From the NCBI GenBank assembly GCA_902476765.1, contig CABSEJ010000194.1:1-5635 (forward strand): a DNA stretch of 5,635 bases, written 5' to 3'. The translations under genes were made by a program, and so were the position numbers. This stretch comes from an uncultured Blautia sp. GTDB lineage: Bacteria > Bacillota > Clostridia > Lachnospirales > Lachnospiraceae. Under the pieces are notes generated by a model that searched no databases, was not told the origin of the DNA, and was given only the letters and a program-made list of their open reading frames with translations. Positions 1 to 5,053 of this stretch are shown here, one piece after another (position 1 is the stretch's first letter; every line of letters begins with the position of its first letter).

Positions 1-51
1 CCTGTCTTCCGCAAGGTCATCACAAACCGCTATTTTTATCTCCTGGTTCAT
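1..51 (-). CDS. Response regulator, N-terminal 17 residues only (probable LytTR/AgrA-type)
   Basis: Only the first 17 codons are in the window, reading MNQEIKIAVCDDLAEDR; the rest lies beyond base 1. The pattern of a hydrophobic first strand (IKIAVC) followed directly by the acidic pair D11-D12 and then an E-D-R turn is the classic beginning of a receiver domain. The form IAVCDD is most common in LytTR-type regulators of Firmicutes such as AgrA relatives. The phosphorylated aspartate, the conserved Lys and Thr, and the DNA-binding domain are not visible, so the output domain is inferred. The start is well supported: GGGAGGG (59-65) lies 7 nt before the ATG. The gene has a long leader with two hairpins. 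A histidine kinase gene would be expected next, outside the window. Confidence 0.7.
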   Translation of the reverse strand, partial: MNQEIKIAVCDDLAEDR

Positions 52-58
52 GTGTCGT

Positions 59-65
59 CCCTCCC
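59..65 (-). promoter_or_regulatory. Ribosome binding site of the response regulator gene
   Basis: GGGAGGG on the minus strand, 7 nt before the ATG at 51. This strong site is the main reason to call a gene start so close to the window edge. Confidence 0.7.
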
Positions 66-83
66 ATAGGCTCTCTATTTGGT

Positions 84-119
84 GGCTGCGCCAAATCCGC
101 GATACTTACCGCGCCAGCC
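84..119 (-). other. Second GC-rich imperfect hairpin in the regulator leader
   Basis: Left arm 84-91 pairs with 111-119 over 8 bp (GGCT with AGCC, then GCGC with one bulged base). The 19-nt loop carries a CGCG at 98-101 that could compete for the CGCG at 110-113. It lies 2 nt from the first hairpin, so the two may stack or switch. It ends about 20 nt before the regulator's SD site. Confidence 0.35.
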
Positions 120-121
120 CC

Positions 122-148
122 ACGGTAATTTCTTCCGGAAATTACCGT
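122..148 (-). other. Perfect 11-bp inverted repeat in the regulator leader
   Basis: Arms ACGGTAATTTC (122-132) and GAAATTACCGT (138-148) with a 5-nt loop. There is no T-run on either side, so it is not an ordinary intrinsic terminator. It could be an RNA hairpin in the 5' leader of the response regulator gene or a dyad for a DNA-binding protein. Confidence 0.6.
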
Positions 149-195
149 TCTTCAAGAACAGGCTTTCTACAAACACCTACTTCTTATTTGTATCC

Positions 196-223
196 ATTAT
201 ATATTACTCTGGATTTTCTTCAA
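196..223 (-). promoter_or_regulatory. Candidate promoter overlapping the small gene's stop codon, for the response regulator
   Basis: Minus-strand TTGAAG (218-223) and a consensus TATAAT (196-201) with a 16-nt spacer. The -10 box covers the TAA stop at 197-199. A start near 189 would leave a leader of about 137 nt before the regulator ATG at 51. Confidence 0.5.
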
Positions 224-430
224 CTCATTTCTTTCATCAAAGATTACCAGATCTCCTTCATTAATATCCCGGTCATACAGCATCTGGTCAACCTGCCAGG
301 TCATCTTCTCACTTCCATCTGCCCCCTGCAAAATCACCACCGCCATTACCGGCGAATCCCCACTTCGTTCCTCACAGCCGAAATCCAGATCTTCCTGGAT
401 GGCTGTTACTTTATATATTTCATTATTCAT
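197..430 (-). CDS. Small protein of unknown function (77 residues)
   Basis: I do not recognise a named family. The product is 77 residues and rather acidic (many Asp and Glu), with no signal peptide and no membrane segment. It contains YKVTAIQEDLDFGCEERSGD (6-25) near the N-terminus, a hydrophobic strand VMAVVILQGADG (28-39), and LYDRDINEGDLVIFDE (51-66) near the C-terminus. The alternating hydrophobic pattern suggests a small beta-rich fold, and the INEGDLVIFD segment resembles a strand-turn-strand of OB or SH3-like barrels; this is inference. A single pair of distant cysteines is not present (only C19), so a zinc ribbon is unlikely. Evidence that the gene is real is AGGAG 7 nt before the ATG, a near-consensus promoter upstream, correct strand, and no better competing frame. 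It lies between the sugar operon and a response regulator gene but has its own promoter, so a link to sugar use is unproven. Confidence 0.7.
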   Translation of the reverse strand: MNNEIYKVTAIQEDLDFGCEERSGDSPVMAVVILQGADGSEKMTWQVDQMLYDRDINEGDLVIFDERNELKKIQSNI

Positions 431-442
431 ATCTTTCTCCTG

Positions 443-481
443 TGCATGCTCCCAAAAGCATTTTACAAAGTGGAGCGTGCA
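443..481 (-). other. Leader hairpin next to the SD site of the 77-residue protein gene
   Basis: Arms TGCACGCTCC and GGAGCATGCA in the minus-strand transcript pair at 9 of 10 positions with one C-A mismatch. The 19-nt loop contains a nested AAAATGCTTTT repeat. The hairpin base ends one base before the AGGAG SD site (437-441). There is no U-tract after it, so it is not a terminator. It could affect translation, but chance is possible. Confidence 0.4.
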
Positions 482-517
482 GATTATAGGAATAATTTTT
501 CAAGTTTGAATACGTTC

Positions 518-546
518 ATTATAAATTTTCCATGGAAAAAGTTCAA
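518..546 (-). promoter_or_regulatory. Strong sigma-A type promoter with palindromic spacer, upstream of the 77-residue protein gene
   Basis: On the minus strand a -35 box TTGAAC (541-546) and a consensus -10 box TATAAT (518-523) are separated by exactly 17 nt. The spacer contains a perfect 14-bp palindrome TTTTCCATGGAAAA (526-539), which sits where a repressor would block polymerase. Predicted transcription start is near 511, giving a leader of about 80 nt to the ATG at 430. The -35 box begins 22 nt after the kinase stop, so this starts a new transcription unit. A weaker second candidate (TTCAAA at 505-510, TATAAT at 483-488, 16-nt spacer) lies just downstream. Confidence 0.6.
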
Positions 547-567
547 CCCAAAGGAGGTTCAAATTCA

Positions 568-1458
568 TTACAGCATTCCCAGTTCCTTTTTCACCTCATC
601 GGCACTGGGGATAGACGGCGTTGCGCCTGGTCTGGAGACTGCAATAGAAGACGCTTTTGCCGCCATTCTCAGTGCCTCCTGGATTCCTCTTCTTTCAATA
701 AGCGCCGCAATAAAATATCCGGTAAACGTATCTCCTGCTGCCGTGGTATCCACAGCCTTCACCTTAAAGATATCCTGAAAAACTTTTTCCTGTCCATCAT
801 AATAAACAGCGCCGTCACTTCCCAGTGTCAGCACCAACCGCGCATTAGGAAATTTCTTATTCAAAGCCTCCAGAATCTGATCCTTATCCTTATATCCGGT
901 AATCTGCTCTCCCTCAATCTCATTTAAAAGAAACAGATAAACTTTGCCAAGGTCACAGCTGTTCAGTTTCTCATCAAAAGGCGACGGATTCATCACAATC
1001 TTCATCTTTTTCTCATAAGCCCGATCAATAATATAATCCAGCAGATTGATTTCATTTTGTAAGATCAGATAATCCCCCTCTCCAAAGTCAGCAAGAACCT
1101 CATCCACAAATTCTTTGGTCTGCATCTGGTTGGTTCCGCCATAAAGAATGATGCAATTCTGCGCATTTTTGTCCACCTGGATCATAGTATGGCCACCTTT
1201 AACCGGAAGTCTGCGGATATATTTCGTATTTACGCCAGCTTCCTCACAAGCCTCCAGAAGAATGTCCCCATCAGTTCCCACAATTCCTGCATGGTAAACC
1301 GGTACGCCTGCTTTTGCCAGTGCAATCGACTGGTTCAGCCCTTTTCCACCACTGAAAACTTCCAGTTTCGAAGAGTGCTGAGTCTCTCCGCCCACAATAA
1401 TATGATCTACTGAATATACGTAATCCACATTTAAAGAACCATAATTTAATACTTTCAT
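568..1458 (-). CDS. PfkB-family sugar kinase, ribokinase-like
   Basis: ATP-dependent sugar kinase of the ribokinase fold, 296 residues, typical length. Sequence features are GSLNVDYVYSVD (7-18), where the substrate-binding aspartate is expected, the glycine-rich SGGKGLNQS (36-44) of PfkB signature 1, LQNEI (133-137), NPSP (157-160), LLNEIEGEQITG (177-188), TLGSDGA (211-217), and PfkB signature 2 VDTTAAGDTFTGYF (236-249) with the catalytic base D243 and its anion hole. The end, AVSRPGATPSIP (273-284), is like the E. coli RbsK cation-binding end, so ribokinase is the closest named relative. However, the neighbouring class II aldolase makes a ketose kinase equally attractive: phosphorylating a ketose would give the aldolase its substrate. 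I therefore leave the gene symbol empty. Its ATG follows the galM TAA directly, and its SD site GGAGG lies inside the last codons of galM, so translation is likely coupled. It is the last gene of the operon; no convincing terminator follows. Confidence 0.93.
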   Translation of the reverse strand: MKVLNYGSLNVDYVYSVDHIIVGGETQHSSKLEVFSGGKGLNQSIALAKAGVPVYHAGIVGTDGDILLEACEEAGVNTKYIRRLPVKGGHTMIQVDKNAQNCIILYGGTNQMQTKEFVDEVLADFGEGDYLILQNEINLLDYIIDRAYEKKMKIVMNPSPFDEKLNSCDLGKVYLFLLNEIEGEQITGYKDKDQILEALNKKFPNARLVLTLGSDGAVYYDGQEKVFQDIFKVKAVDTTAAGDTFTGYFIAALIERRGIQEALRMAAKASSIAVSRPGATPSIPSADEVKKELGML

Positions 1459-2526
1459 TTAGTAATCCTCCATTTCATCTCGTACAGAAAATATATACGC
1501 CGTCCTGCTCTCAAATTTCTCTCCCTTTCTCAGCACCGCAGATGACCACTCCTTATGATGGACACAATCCGGATAATGCTGGGTCTCCAGGCAAAAAGCA
1601 CTGTAATTTCCATATTTTTTCCCTGCTTTTCCATCCACCATTCCCATATCATTACAGGTAAAAAGCTGCACCCCCGGCTGGTCCGTATGCATTGTCATCA
1701 AAATTTTACTCTTAGGAGAATATGCCATCGCAGCAACACCTTCCTGGTTCACCATTACCGCAGTCCCCTCCTGGTCCAGGATAAAATTGTGGTCATAACC
1801 GCCAAACAACCGAATTTCCGCAGCATTCTCTTCAATCCCATCCCCTAGTCTTCTCATTTGACGAAAATCCATAGCCGTACCATCCACCTTCCGAATTTCC
1901 CCGGTAGGCAGGCACGCTGCATCATTTACCAGGTAACGGTCACTATTTATCATCAGCAGGTGATCTTTCACTGTATTCCCTTCATCTAAATTAAAGAAGC
2001 AATGATTCGTCAGATTAAGGACTGTGTCCTCATCTGTTTCCGCCTGATACAAAAGCTCCAGCGCCCCGTTTTTCACAATAACGTCCACCTGCACCTTCAG
2101 ATTTCCCGGATATCCCTCCTCTCCATCCGGGGAAAACAGCCTAAAACGTACACCATTTTCTACCGCCTTTGAATCCCATATTTTCCGGTCAAATCCGCAA
2201 AATCCTCCGTGAAGATGGTTTTTTCCGTCATTTGCCGCCAGCTCATATCTTTTCCCATTTAATTCAAAAGATGCTCCTCCTATTCTGTTCGCAAACCGCC
2301 CCATTACCGCTCCGCGAAACCCTGGTAAAGCCTCATACTGCTCCATGCTGTCATATCCCAGGACAACATTCCTTTTTTCATTTTTTCCATCCGGAACTAT
2401 GAGGGAACGGATCGTCACACCGTAATCCAGAATCTCTGCACACATGCCCTTTTCATCATCAATCCTCCAACAGAGCACATCCCTTCCCTCTTTCGTCTGT
2501 CCAAAAACACGTTTCTCTATTTTCAT
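1459..2526 (-). CDS. galM: Aldose 1-epimerase (galactose mutarotase family)
   Basis: Interconverts alpha and beta anomers of aldoses in the cytoplasm. At 355 residues it has the normal GalM length. Visible motifs are GRFANRIGGASF (76-87), NDGKNHLHGG (99-108), NLTNHCFFNLDEG (171-183), GGYDHNFIL (242-250) and FCLETQHYPD (311-320). By comparison with the well-studied Lactococcus GalM, H106 and H175 are the active-site histidines, D245 a sugar-binding aspartate and E314 the catalytic base, so the active site is complete. The start has GGAGG 4 nt upstream, a rather short spacing. The stop codon TAA directly abuts the kinase ATG with no gap. Expression must pass the hairpin just upstream, so this gene and the kinase may be made at lower level than the transporter and aldolase. 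The mutarotase suggests that the imported sugar is an aldose or reducing sugar; the family acts on galactose, glucose and others, so it does not fix the substrate. Confidence 0.95.
   Translation of the reverse strand: MKIEKRVFGQTKEGRDVLCWRIDDEKGMCAEILDYGVTIRSLIVPDGKNEKRNVVLGYDSMEQYEALPGFRGAVMGRFANRIGGASFELNGKRYELAANDGKNHLHGGFCGFDRKIWDSKAVENGVRFRLFSPDGEEGYPGNLKVQVDVIVKNGALELLYQAETDEDTVLNLTNHCFFNLDEGNTVKDHLLMINSDRYLVNDAACLPTGEIRKVDGTAMDFRQMRRLGDGIEENAAEIRLFGGYDHNFILDQEGTAVMVNQEGVAAMAYSPKSKILMTMHTDQPGVQLFTCNDMGMVDGKAGKKYGNYSAFCLETQHYPDCVHHKEWSSAVLRKGEKFESRTAYIFSVRDEMEDY
1467..1471 (-). promoter_or_regulatory. Kinase ribosome binding site embedded in galM
   Basis: GGAGG on the minus strand lies within the last codons of galM, 8 nt before the kinase ATG. 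The junction is TAAATG with no intervening base, an arrangement that favours a terminating ribosome restarting on the kinase. Confidence 0.8.
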
Positions 2527-2558
2527 ATTTCCTCCATATCCGCCAACATCCCTATATG

Positions 2559-2591
2559 AAAAAAGGCTGTACGTCCTGCGCCAGCCTTTTT
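2559..2591 (-). terminator. Intrinsic terminator hairpin inside the operon, between aldolase and galM
   Basis: A perfect 10-bp inverted repeat (2560-2569 and 2582-2591) with a 12-nt loop. In the minus-strand transcript it reads AAAAAGGCTG, loop, CAGCC and then six U residues. The A-tract/T-tract design lets it act in both directions, although no converging plus-strand gene is seen. It starts 15 nt after the aldolase stop codon. Only about 33 nt remain before the galM ATG, and these hold the galM SD site, so a fresh promoter hardly fits. It probably works as a partial terminator that lowers galM and kinase expression relative to the upstream genes. Confidence 0.75.
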
Positions 2592-2606
2592 CTCATCTTT
2601 TCTTTT

Positions 2607-3476
2607 TTACGCACGCTTTACATCCATGCAGGTATCGATCCACTCTTTTACAACTTCTTTGATATTATGTTTGATCGCGTTCATAACATCCAGAGTATAA
2701 GGATTATCTCCAACCCTGTTCAGCTCTGCACGCAGGCTGTTCATATAAGTACAGTGAATAATAGTTCCCACATTCATTTTGTTAATACCATGTCTGATAG
2801 CTTCCTGTACAGTCTCTCTTGGAATTCCGGAGCCGCCGTGAAGAACCAGAGGAGTGTCTACTGCCTGGTTTACCTCATCCAGACGCTTGATGTTCAGCTT
2901 CGGAGTTCCTTTATAAAAGCCGTGCTGGGAACCAATTCCAACAGCCAGGGAATCTACATGTGTTGCATTTACCAGTTCTACAACATCCTTTACTTCTACC
3001 AGGAATTTCTCATCCTCGCTGACATAACCTTCTACACCTTTTCCAGGAATTTTTCCAACCTCAGCTTCTACATGTACAAATCTTCCGTCAGCTTTGGAAT
3101 AATCCATAATCTCTTTTACCATCTTAATATTTGTTTCCAGATCGTGGTCAGAACCGTCGATCATTACAGATGGATATCCGCAGTCAATACAGCTCTTGCA
3201 AAGTTCCACATGTTTGGAATGATCCAGATGGTGGATTACCGGCACAGTGGCCTGTTTCATGAAAGCAGTTCCCATGGCACCGCTTATCTCAGGTGTGAAA
3301 AGTCCTGCTACGATCTGGTTTGCAGCGATCATAATCGGCGCCTGCAGTTCCTCTGCCGCTTCAATAATCGCGCGCAGATCCCAGATGTCAGAGTAGTTAA
3401 ACGATGGGATTGCATATCCGCCCTTATCAGCATCTTGAAGCATTTTCTTTAATGTTAATCCGTTCATACCTTCCAT
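2607..3476 (-). CDS. Class II (zinc) ketose-phosphate aldolase, FbaA/GatY/KbaY-like
   Basis: Soluble zinc-dependent aldolase that reversibly cleaves a ketose phosphate or bisphosphate to dihydroxyacetone phosphate plus an aldehyde. It has 289 residues from the chosen start, close to GatY/KbaY and Bacillus-type FbaA. Motifs in order are YAIPSFN (21-27), IHHLDH (81-86) holding the catalytic aspartate D85 and zinc ligand H86, GYPSVMIDGS (100-109), HVEAEVG (135-141), VDSLAVGIGSQHG (174-186) with zinc ligand H185, and LHGGSGIP (212-219) with zinc ligand H213, followed by KMNVGT (233-238) of the phosphate-binding region. All expected metal and catalytic residues are present, so the enzyme should be active. 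It lies 55 nt after the cupin gene, and a terminator hairpin follows its stop after 15 nt. The operon suggests a dedicated role on the imported sugar and not the housekeeping glycolytic aldolase. Whether the substrate is fructose-, tagatose- or another ketose-phosphate cannot be decided by eye. Confidence 0.95.
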   Translation of the reverse strand: MEGMNGLTLKKMLQDADKGGYAIPSFNYSDIWDLRAIIEAAEELQAPIMIAANQIVAGLFTPEISGAMGTAFMKQATVPVIHHLDHSKHVELCKSCIDCGYPSVMIDGSDHDLETNIKMVKEIMDYSKADGRFVHVEAEVGKIPGKGVEGYVSEDEKFLVEVKDVVELVNATHVDSLAVGIGSQHGFYKGTPKLNIKRLDEVNQAVDTPLVLHGGSGIPRETVQEAIRHGINKMNVGTIIHCTYMNSLRAELNRVGDNPYTLDVMNAIKHNIKEVVKEWIDTCMDVKRA

Positions 3477-3484
3477 TTTCTTTT

Positions 3485-3489
3485 CCTCC
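3485..3489 (-). promoter_or_regulatory. Ribosome binding site deciding the aldolase start
   Basis: GGAGG on the minus strand, 8 nt before the ATG at 3476. An in-frame TTG at 3491 overlaps this SD site and has no site of its own, so the protein should begin MEGMNG. Confidence 0.85.
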
Positions 3490-3531
3490 AATTTTTATAT
3501 GATATTTTTTGAGTTTTTACAAATAACCTTC

Positions 3532-4020
3532 TTATTTCACTTCAATCTCCACAGCCGGCTCCAGCTTTATGGTGCTGCAGTCCGTTGCATAAGTGCGCTC
3601 TGGAAGTACGACCAGAATATCCACCGGATCTTCGCCAGTACAAAATGGTCCACAGTGCCATACGCCAGGATTGATAATAACCGCTGTTCCCTTTTTTACA
3701 TGGAAAACTTCTATATCCTCCGGGTTCACGTATCCGTGAGGGCCAGCCGGTGCAACCTGCATGTAAATATCTCCGTCAAGAGGTACATTCACCTCACCTG
3801 AGCCATCGTGATATTCCAGTTCGTCAATCACAAGCTGTCTTTTTTCCACTCTTGTAACAGAAATTCCTGCTCTTGCAGCATTCAGTGTTACCACGCCCAT
3901 ATCCCGGAAAAAGGTACATGGAGCCTGTCCAAGATGAGGACCTTCTGGTGCAACCAGATTGGCAAATGAGCCATATTTACTGAAAGCTTCTACTGTAAGT
4001 TCTTTTACTGCTGTCTTCAT
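3532..4020 (-). CDS. AllA-like cupin protein (ureidoglycolate lyase family), role in sugar operon unknown
   Basis: A 162-residue protein, the normal length for the ureidoglycolate lyase (AllA, PF04115-type) family. Family features I recognise are the N-terminal EAFSKYG (11-17), the central ELEYHDGSGEVNVPLDGD (67-84), matching AllA's ELERHPLGTQAFIP region, a valine-rich beta strand, and INPGVWHCGPF (116-126), corresponding to AllA's NYHRNVWHHPL. The GVWH core (119-122) is the best-kept element. AllA splits ureidoglycolate to glyoxylate and urea in allantoin degradation, but no allantoin, ureide or purine gene is in view. The neighbours are sugar transport and sugar-phosphate genes, so I do not assign that reaction. 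It may act on a sugar or sugar acid, for instance as an isomerase or lyase; this is inference. The start is supported by AAGGA 6 nt upstream, overlapping the permease stop codon, which implies coupled expression. The fold call is fairly safe, the substrate is open. Confidence 0.8.
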   Translation of the reverse strand: MKTAVKELTVEAFSKYGSFANLVAPEGPHLGQAPCTFFRDMGVVTLNAARAGISVTRVEKRQLVIDELEYHDGSGEVNVPLDGDIYMQVAPAGPHGYVNPEDIEVFHVKKGTAVIINPGVWHCGPFCTGEDPVDILVVLPERTYATDCSTIKLEPAVEIEVK

Positions 4021-4029
4021 TTCTTTTCC

Positions 4030-5034
4030 TTACCTTTCCTTTTTATATTTCTGTACGTCAATACCAACTGCTGCAACAATGATGACACCTTTTACGATCA
4101 GCTGCCAGTATGGGGAAACGCCCATATATGTAAGACCATAGTTGATAATTCCGAATACAAATACACCAACGATCATTCCAGGAACAGTTCCAACACCGCC
4201 TGTATTGGAAACACCACCTACTACACAGGCTGCAATAGCATCGAACTCATACTGGTTACCATAGTTACTTGTTGCACCGCCGGATTTTGCACACTCCAGA
4301 ACACCAGCAAGGGCAAAAAGAGCAGAACCGATAGCGTAAACTGCAATCAGTGTCTTATTCACATTGATACCTGTTACAACAGCAGCCTCCTGGTTGCCGC
4401 CAATTGCATAAATGTTTCGGCCAAATCTTGTTTTCGATAAAATAACCCACACAACAAACAGAACTACAATTGCAATTAAAATAATGATTGGGACAAATCC
4501 AATATAACCAGTTCCAAGTCTTGTAAGGTCTTCTCTGATACCACCGATCGGCTGGGAGTTGTTTGGCTCCATATCAAAGTACAGTGAGTTCGCACCGTAA
4601 ATAGCAACCTGGGTTCCCAGAGTAGCAATGAATGCCGGAATAGAAAACTTGGCGATCAGCACACCATTGATCACACCTACCAGTGTACATACAGCAACTG
4701 TGATCAGGATCGGCAGGATGAGGGGCAGTTCCGGAAGATTTGGATAAAATCTTCTGGAATAGGTCAGAGTCTGGGACATAGTTGCGGAAAGTACCGCAGC
4801 CAGACCTACCAGACGGCCTGCACCAAGGTCTACACCACCAGAGATAAGGATAAATGCCATTCCACTTGCAATGATCAGTCTGGTAGCATTCTGCAGAAGC
4901 AGATCCCGGAGTACACGAAGTGACAGAAAACTTGGTTCCATGATCGCGATCACAACGACCAGTAATATCAAAACTACAAAAATAACATTTTTAATAAGAA
5001 AATCTATAACTTTATTCTTTTTTGATGCTTCCAT
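4030..5034 (-). CDS. mglC: Sugar ABC transporter permease, MglC-like (CUT2/BPD_transp_2 family)
   Basis: Membrane subunit of the sugar importer, 334 residues, the usual length for MglC/RbsC. I place the start at 5034 and not at the upstream in-frame ATG at 5070. The 5034 start has GGAGG 6 nt before it, while the 5070 start would overlap the ATPase gene. The N-terminus is short, lysine-rich and cytoplasmic, followed by a strongly hydrophobic helix (about 12-31) and roughly eight to ten hydrophobic segments in all. Family hallmarks are SGGVDLGAGRLVGLAA (65-80), the cytoplasmic coupling loop KTRFGRNIYAIGGNQEAA (201-218) that contacts the ATPase, DAIAACVVGGVSNTGGVGT (265-283), and INYGLTYMGVSPYWQ (297-311). 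The last two closely follow E. coli MglC, so the Mgl subgroup is favoured over RbsC. It lies 19 nt after the ATPase gene and 9 nt before the cupin gene, so all three should share one mRNA. Galactose or a galactoside is a reasonable guess for the substrate, not a demonstrated one. Confidence 0.95.
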   Translation of the reverse strand: MEASKKNKVIDFLIKNVIFVVLILLVVVIAIMEPSFLSLRVLRDLLLQNATRLIIASGMAFILISGGVDLGAGRLVGLAAVLSATMSQTLTYSRRFYPNLPELPLILPILITVAVCTLVGVINGVLIAKFSIPAFIATLGTQVAIYGANSLYFDMEPNNSQPIGGIREDLTRLGTGYIGFVPIIILIAIVVLFVVWVILSKTRFGRNIYAIGGNQEAAVVTGINVNKTLIAVYAIGSALFALAGVLECAKSGGATSNYGNQYEFDAIAACVVGGVSNTGGVGTVPGMIVGVFVFGIINYGLTYMGVSPYWQLIVKGVIIVAAVGIDVQKYKKER

Positions 5035-5040
5035 TTCACA

Positions 5041-5045
5041 CCTCC
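5041..5045 (-). promoter_or_regulatory. Ribosome binding site deciding the permease start
   Basis: On the minus strand this reads GGAGG, followed by a 6-nt spacer TGTGAA and the ATG at 5034. It supports the 334-residue form of the permease over the longer form starting at 5070, which would put this SD site inside the coding region. Confidence 0.85.
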
Positions 5046-5053
5046 ACAGTTCC

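Noticed and set aside
511..519. TACGTTCAT, which fits the general LytTR-regulator repeat pattern
   Set aside because: LytTR sites are paired direct repeats with about 12-13 bp between them, and no partner copy occurs at that spacing on either side.
550..557. Strong SD-like AAAGGAGG on the plus strand
   Set aside because: No start codon follows at a workable distance on the plus strand.
545..559. Possible terminator of the kinase gene (AACC/GGTT stem)
   Set aside because: Only 4-5 bp of pairing, four bases between the stem and the T-run, and the T-run belongs to the promoter spacer palindrome. Too weak to call.
50..778. Long open frame on the plus strand (242 codons)
   Set aside because: It runs antisense across the small gene and the end of the kinase gene, has no SD site, and its translation is rich in Ser, Phe, Ile and Tyr with no family resemblance. 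It is a shadow.
2556..3452. Plus-strand open frame of 298 codons over the aldolase
   Set aside because: It is the antisense shadow of a class II aldolase with all its motifs intact; its start lies in the terminator hairpin and it has no SD site.
3494..3522. Promoter-like TTGTAA, 17 nt, TATAAA before the aldolase
   Set aside because: The predicted start would fall inside the aldolase SD site, leaving no usable leader; the boxes are also only partial matches in an A/T-rich gap.
3532..4020. Naming the cupin as ureidoglycolate lyase (allA)
   Set aside because: The family match is reasonable but there is no allantoin pathway context, so the specific reaction is not supported.
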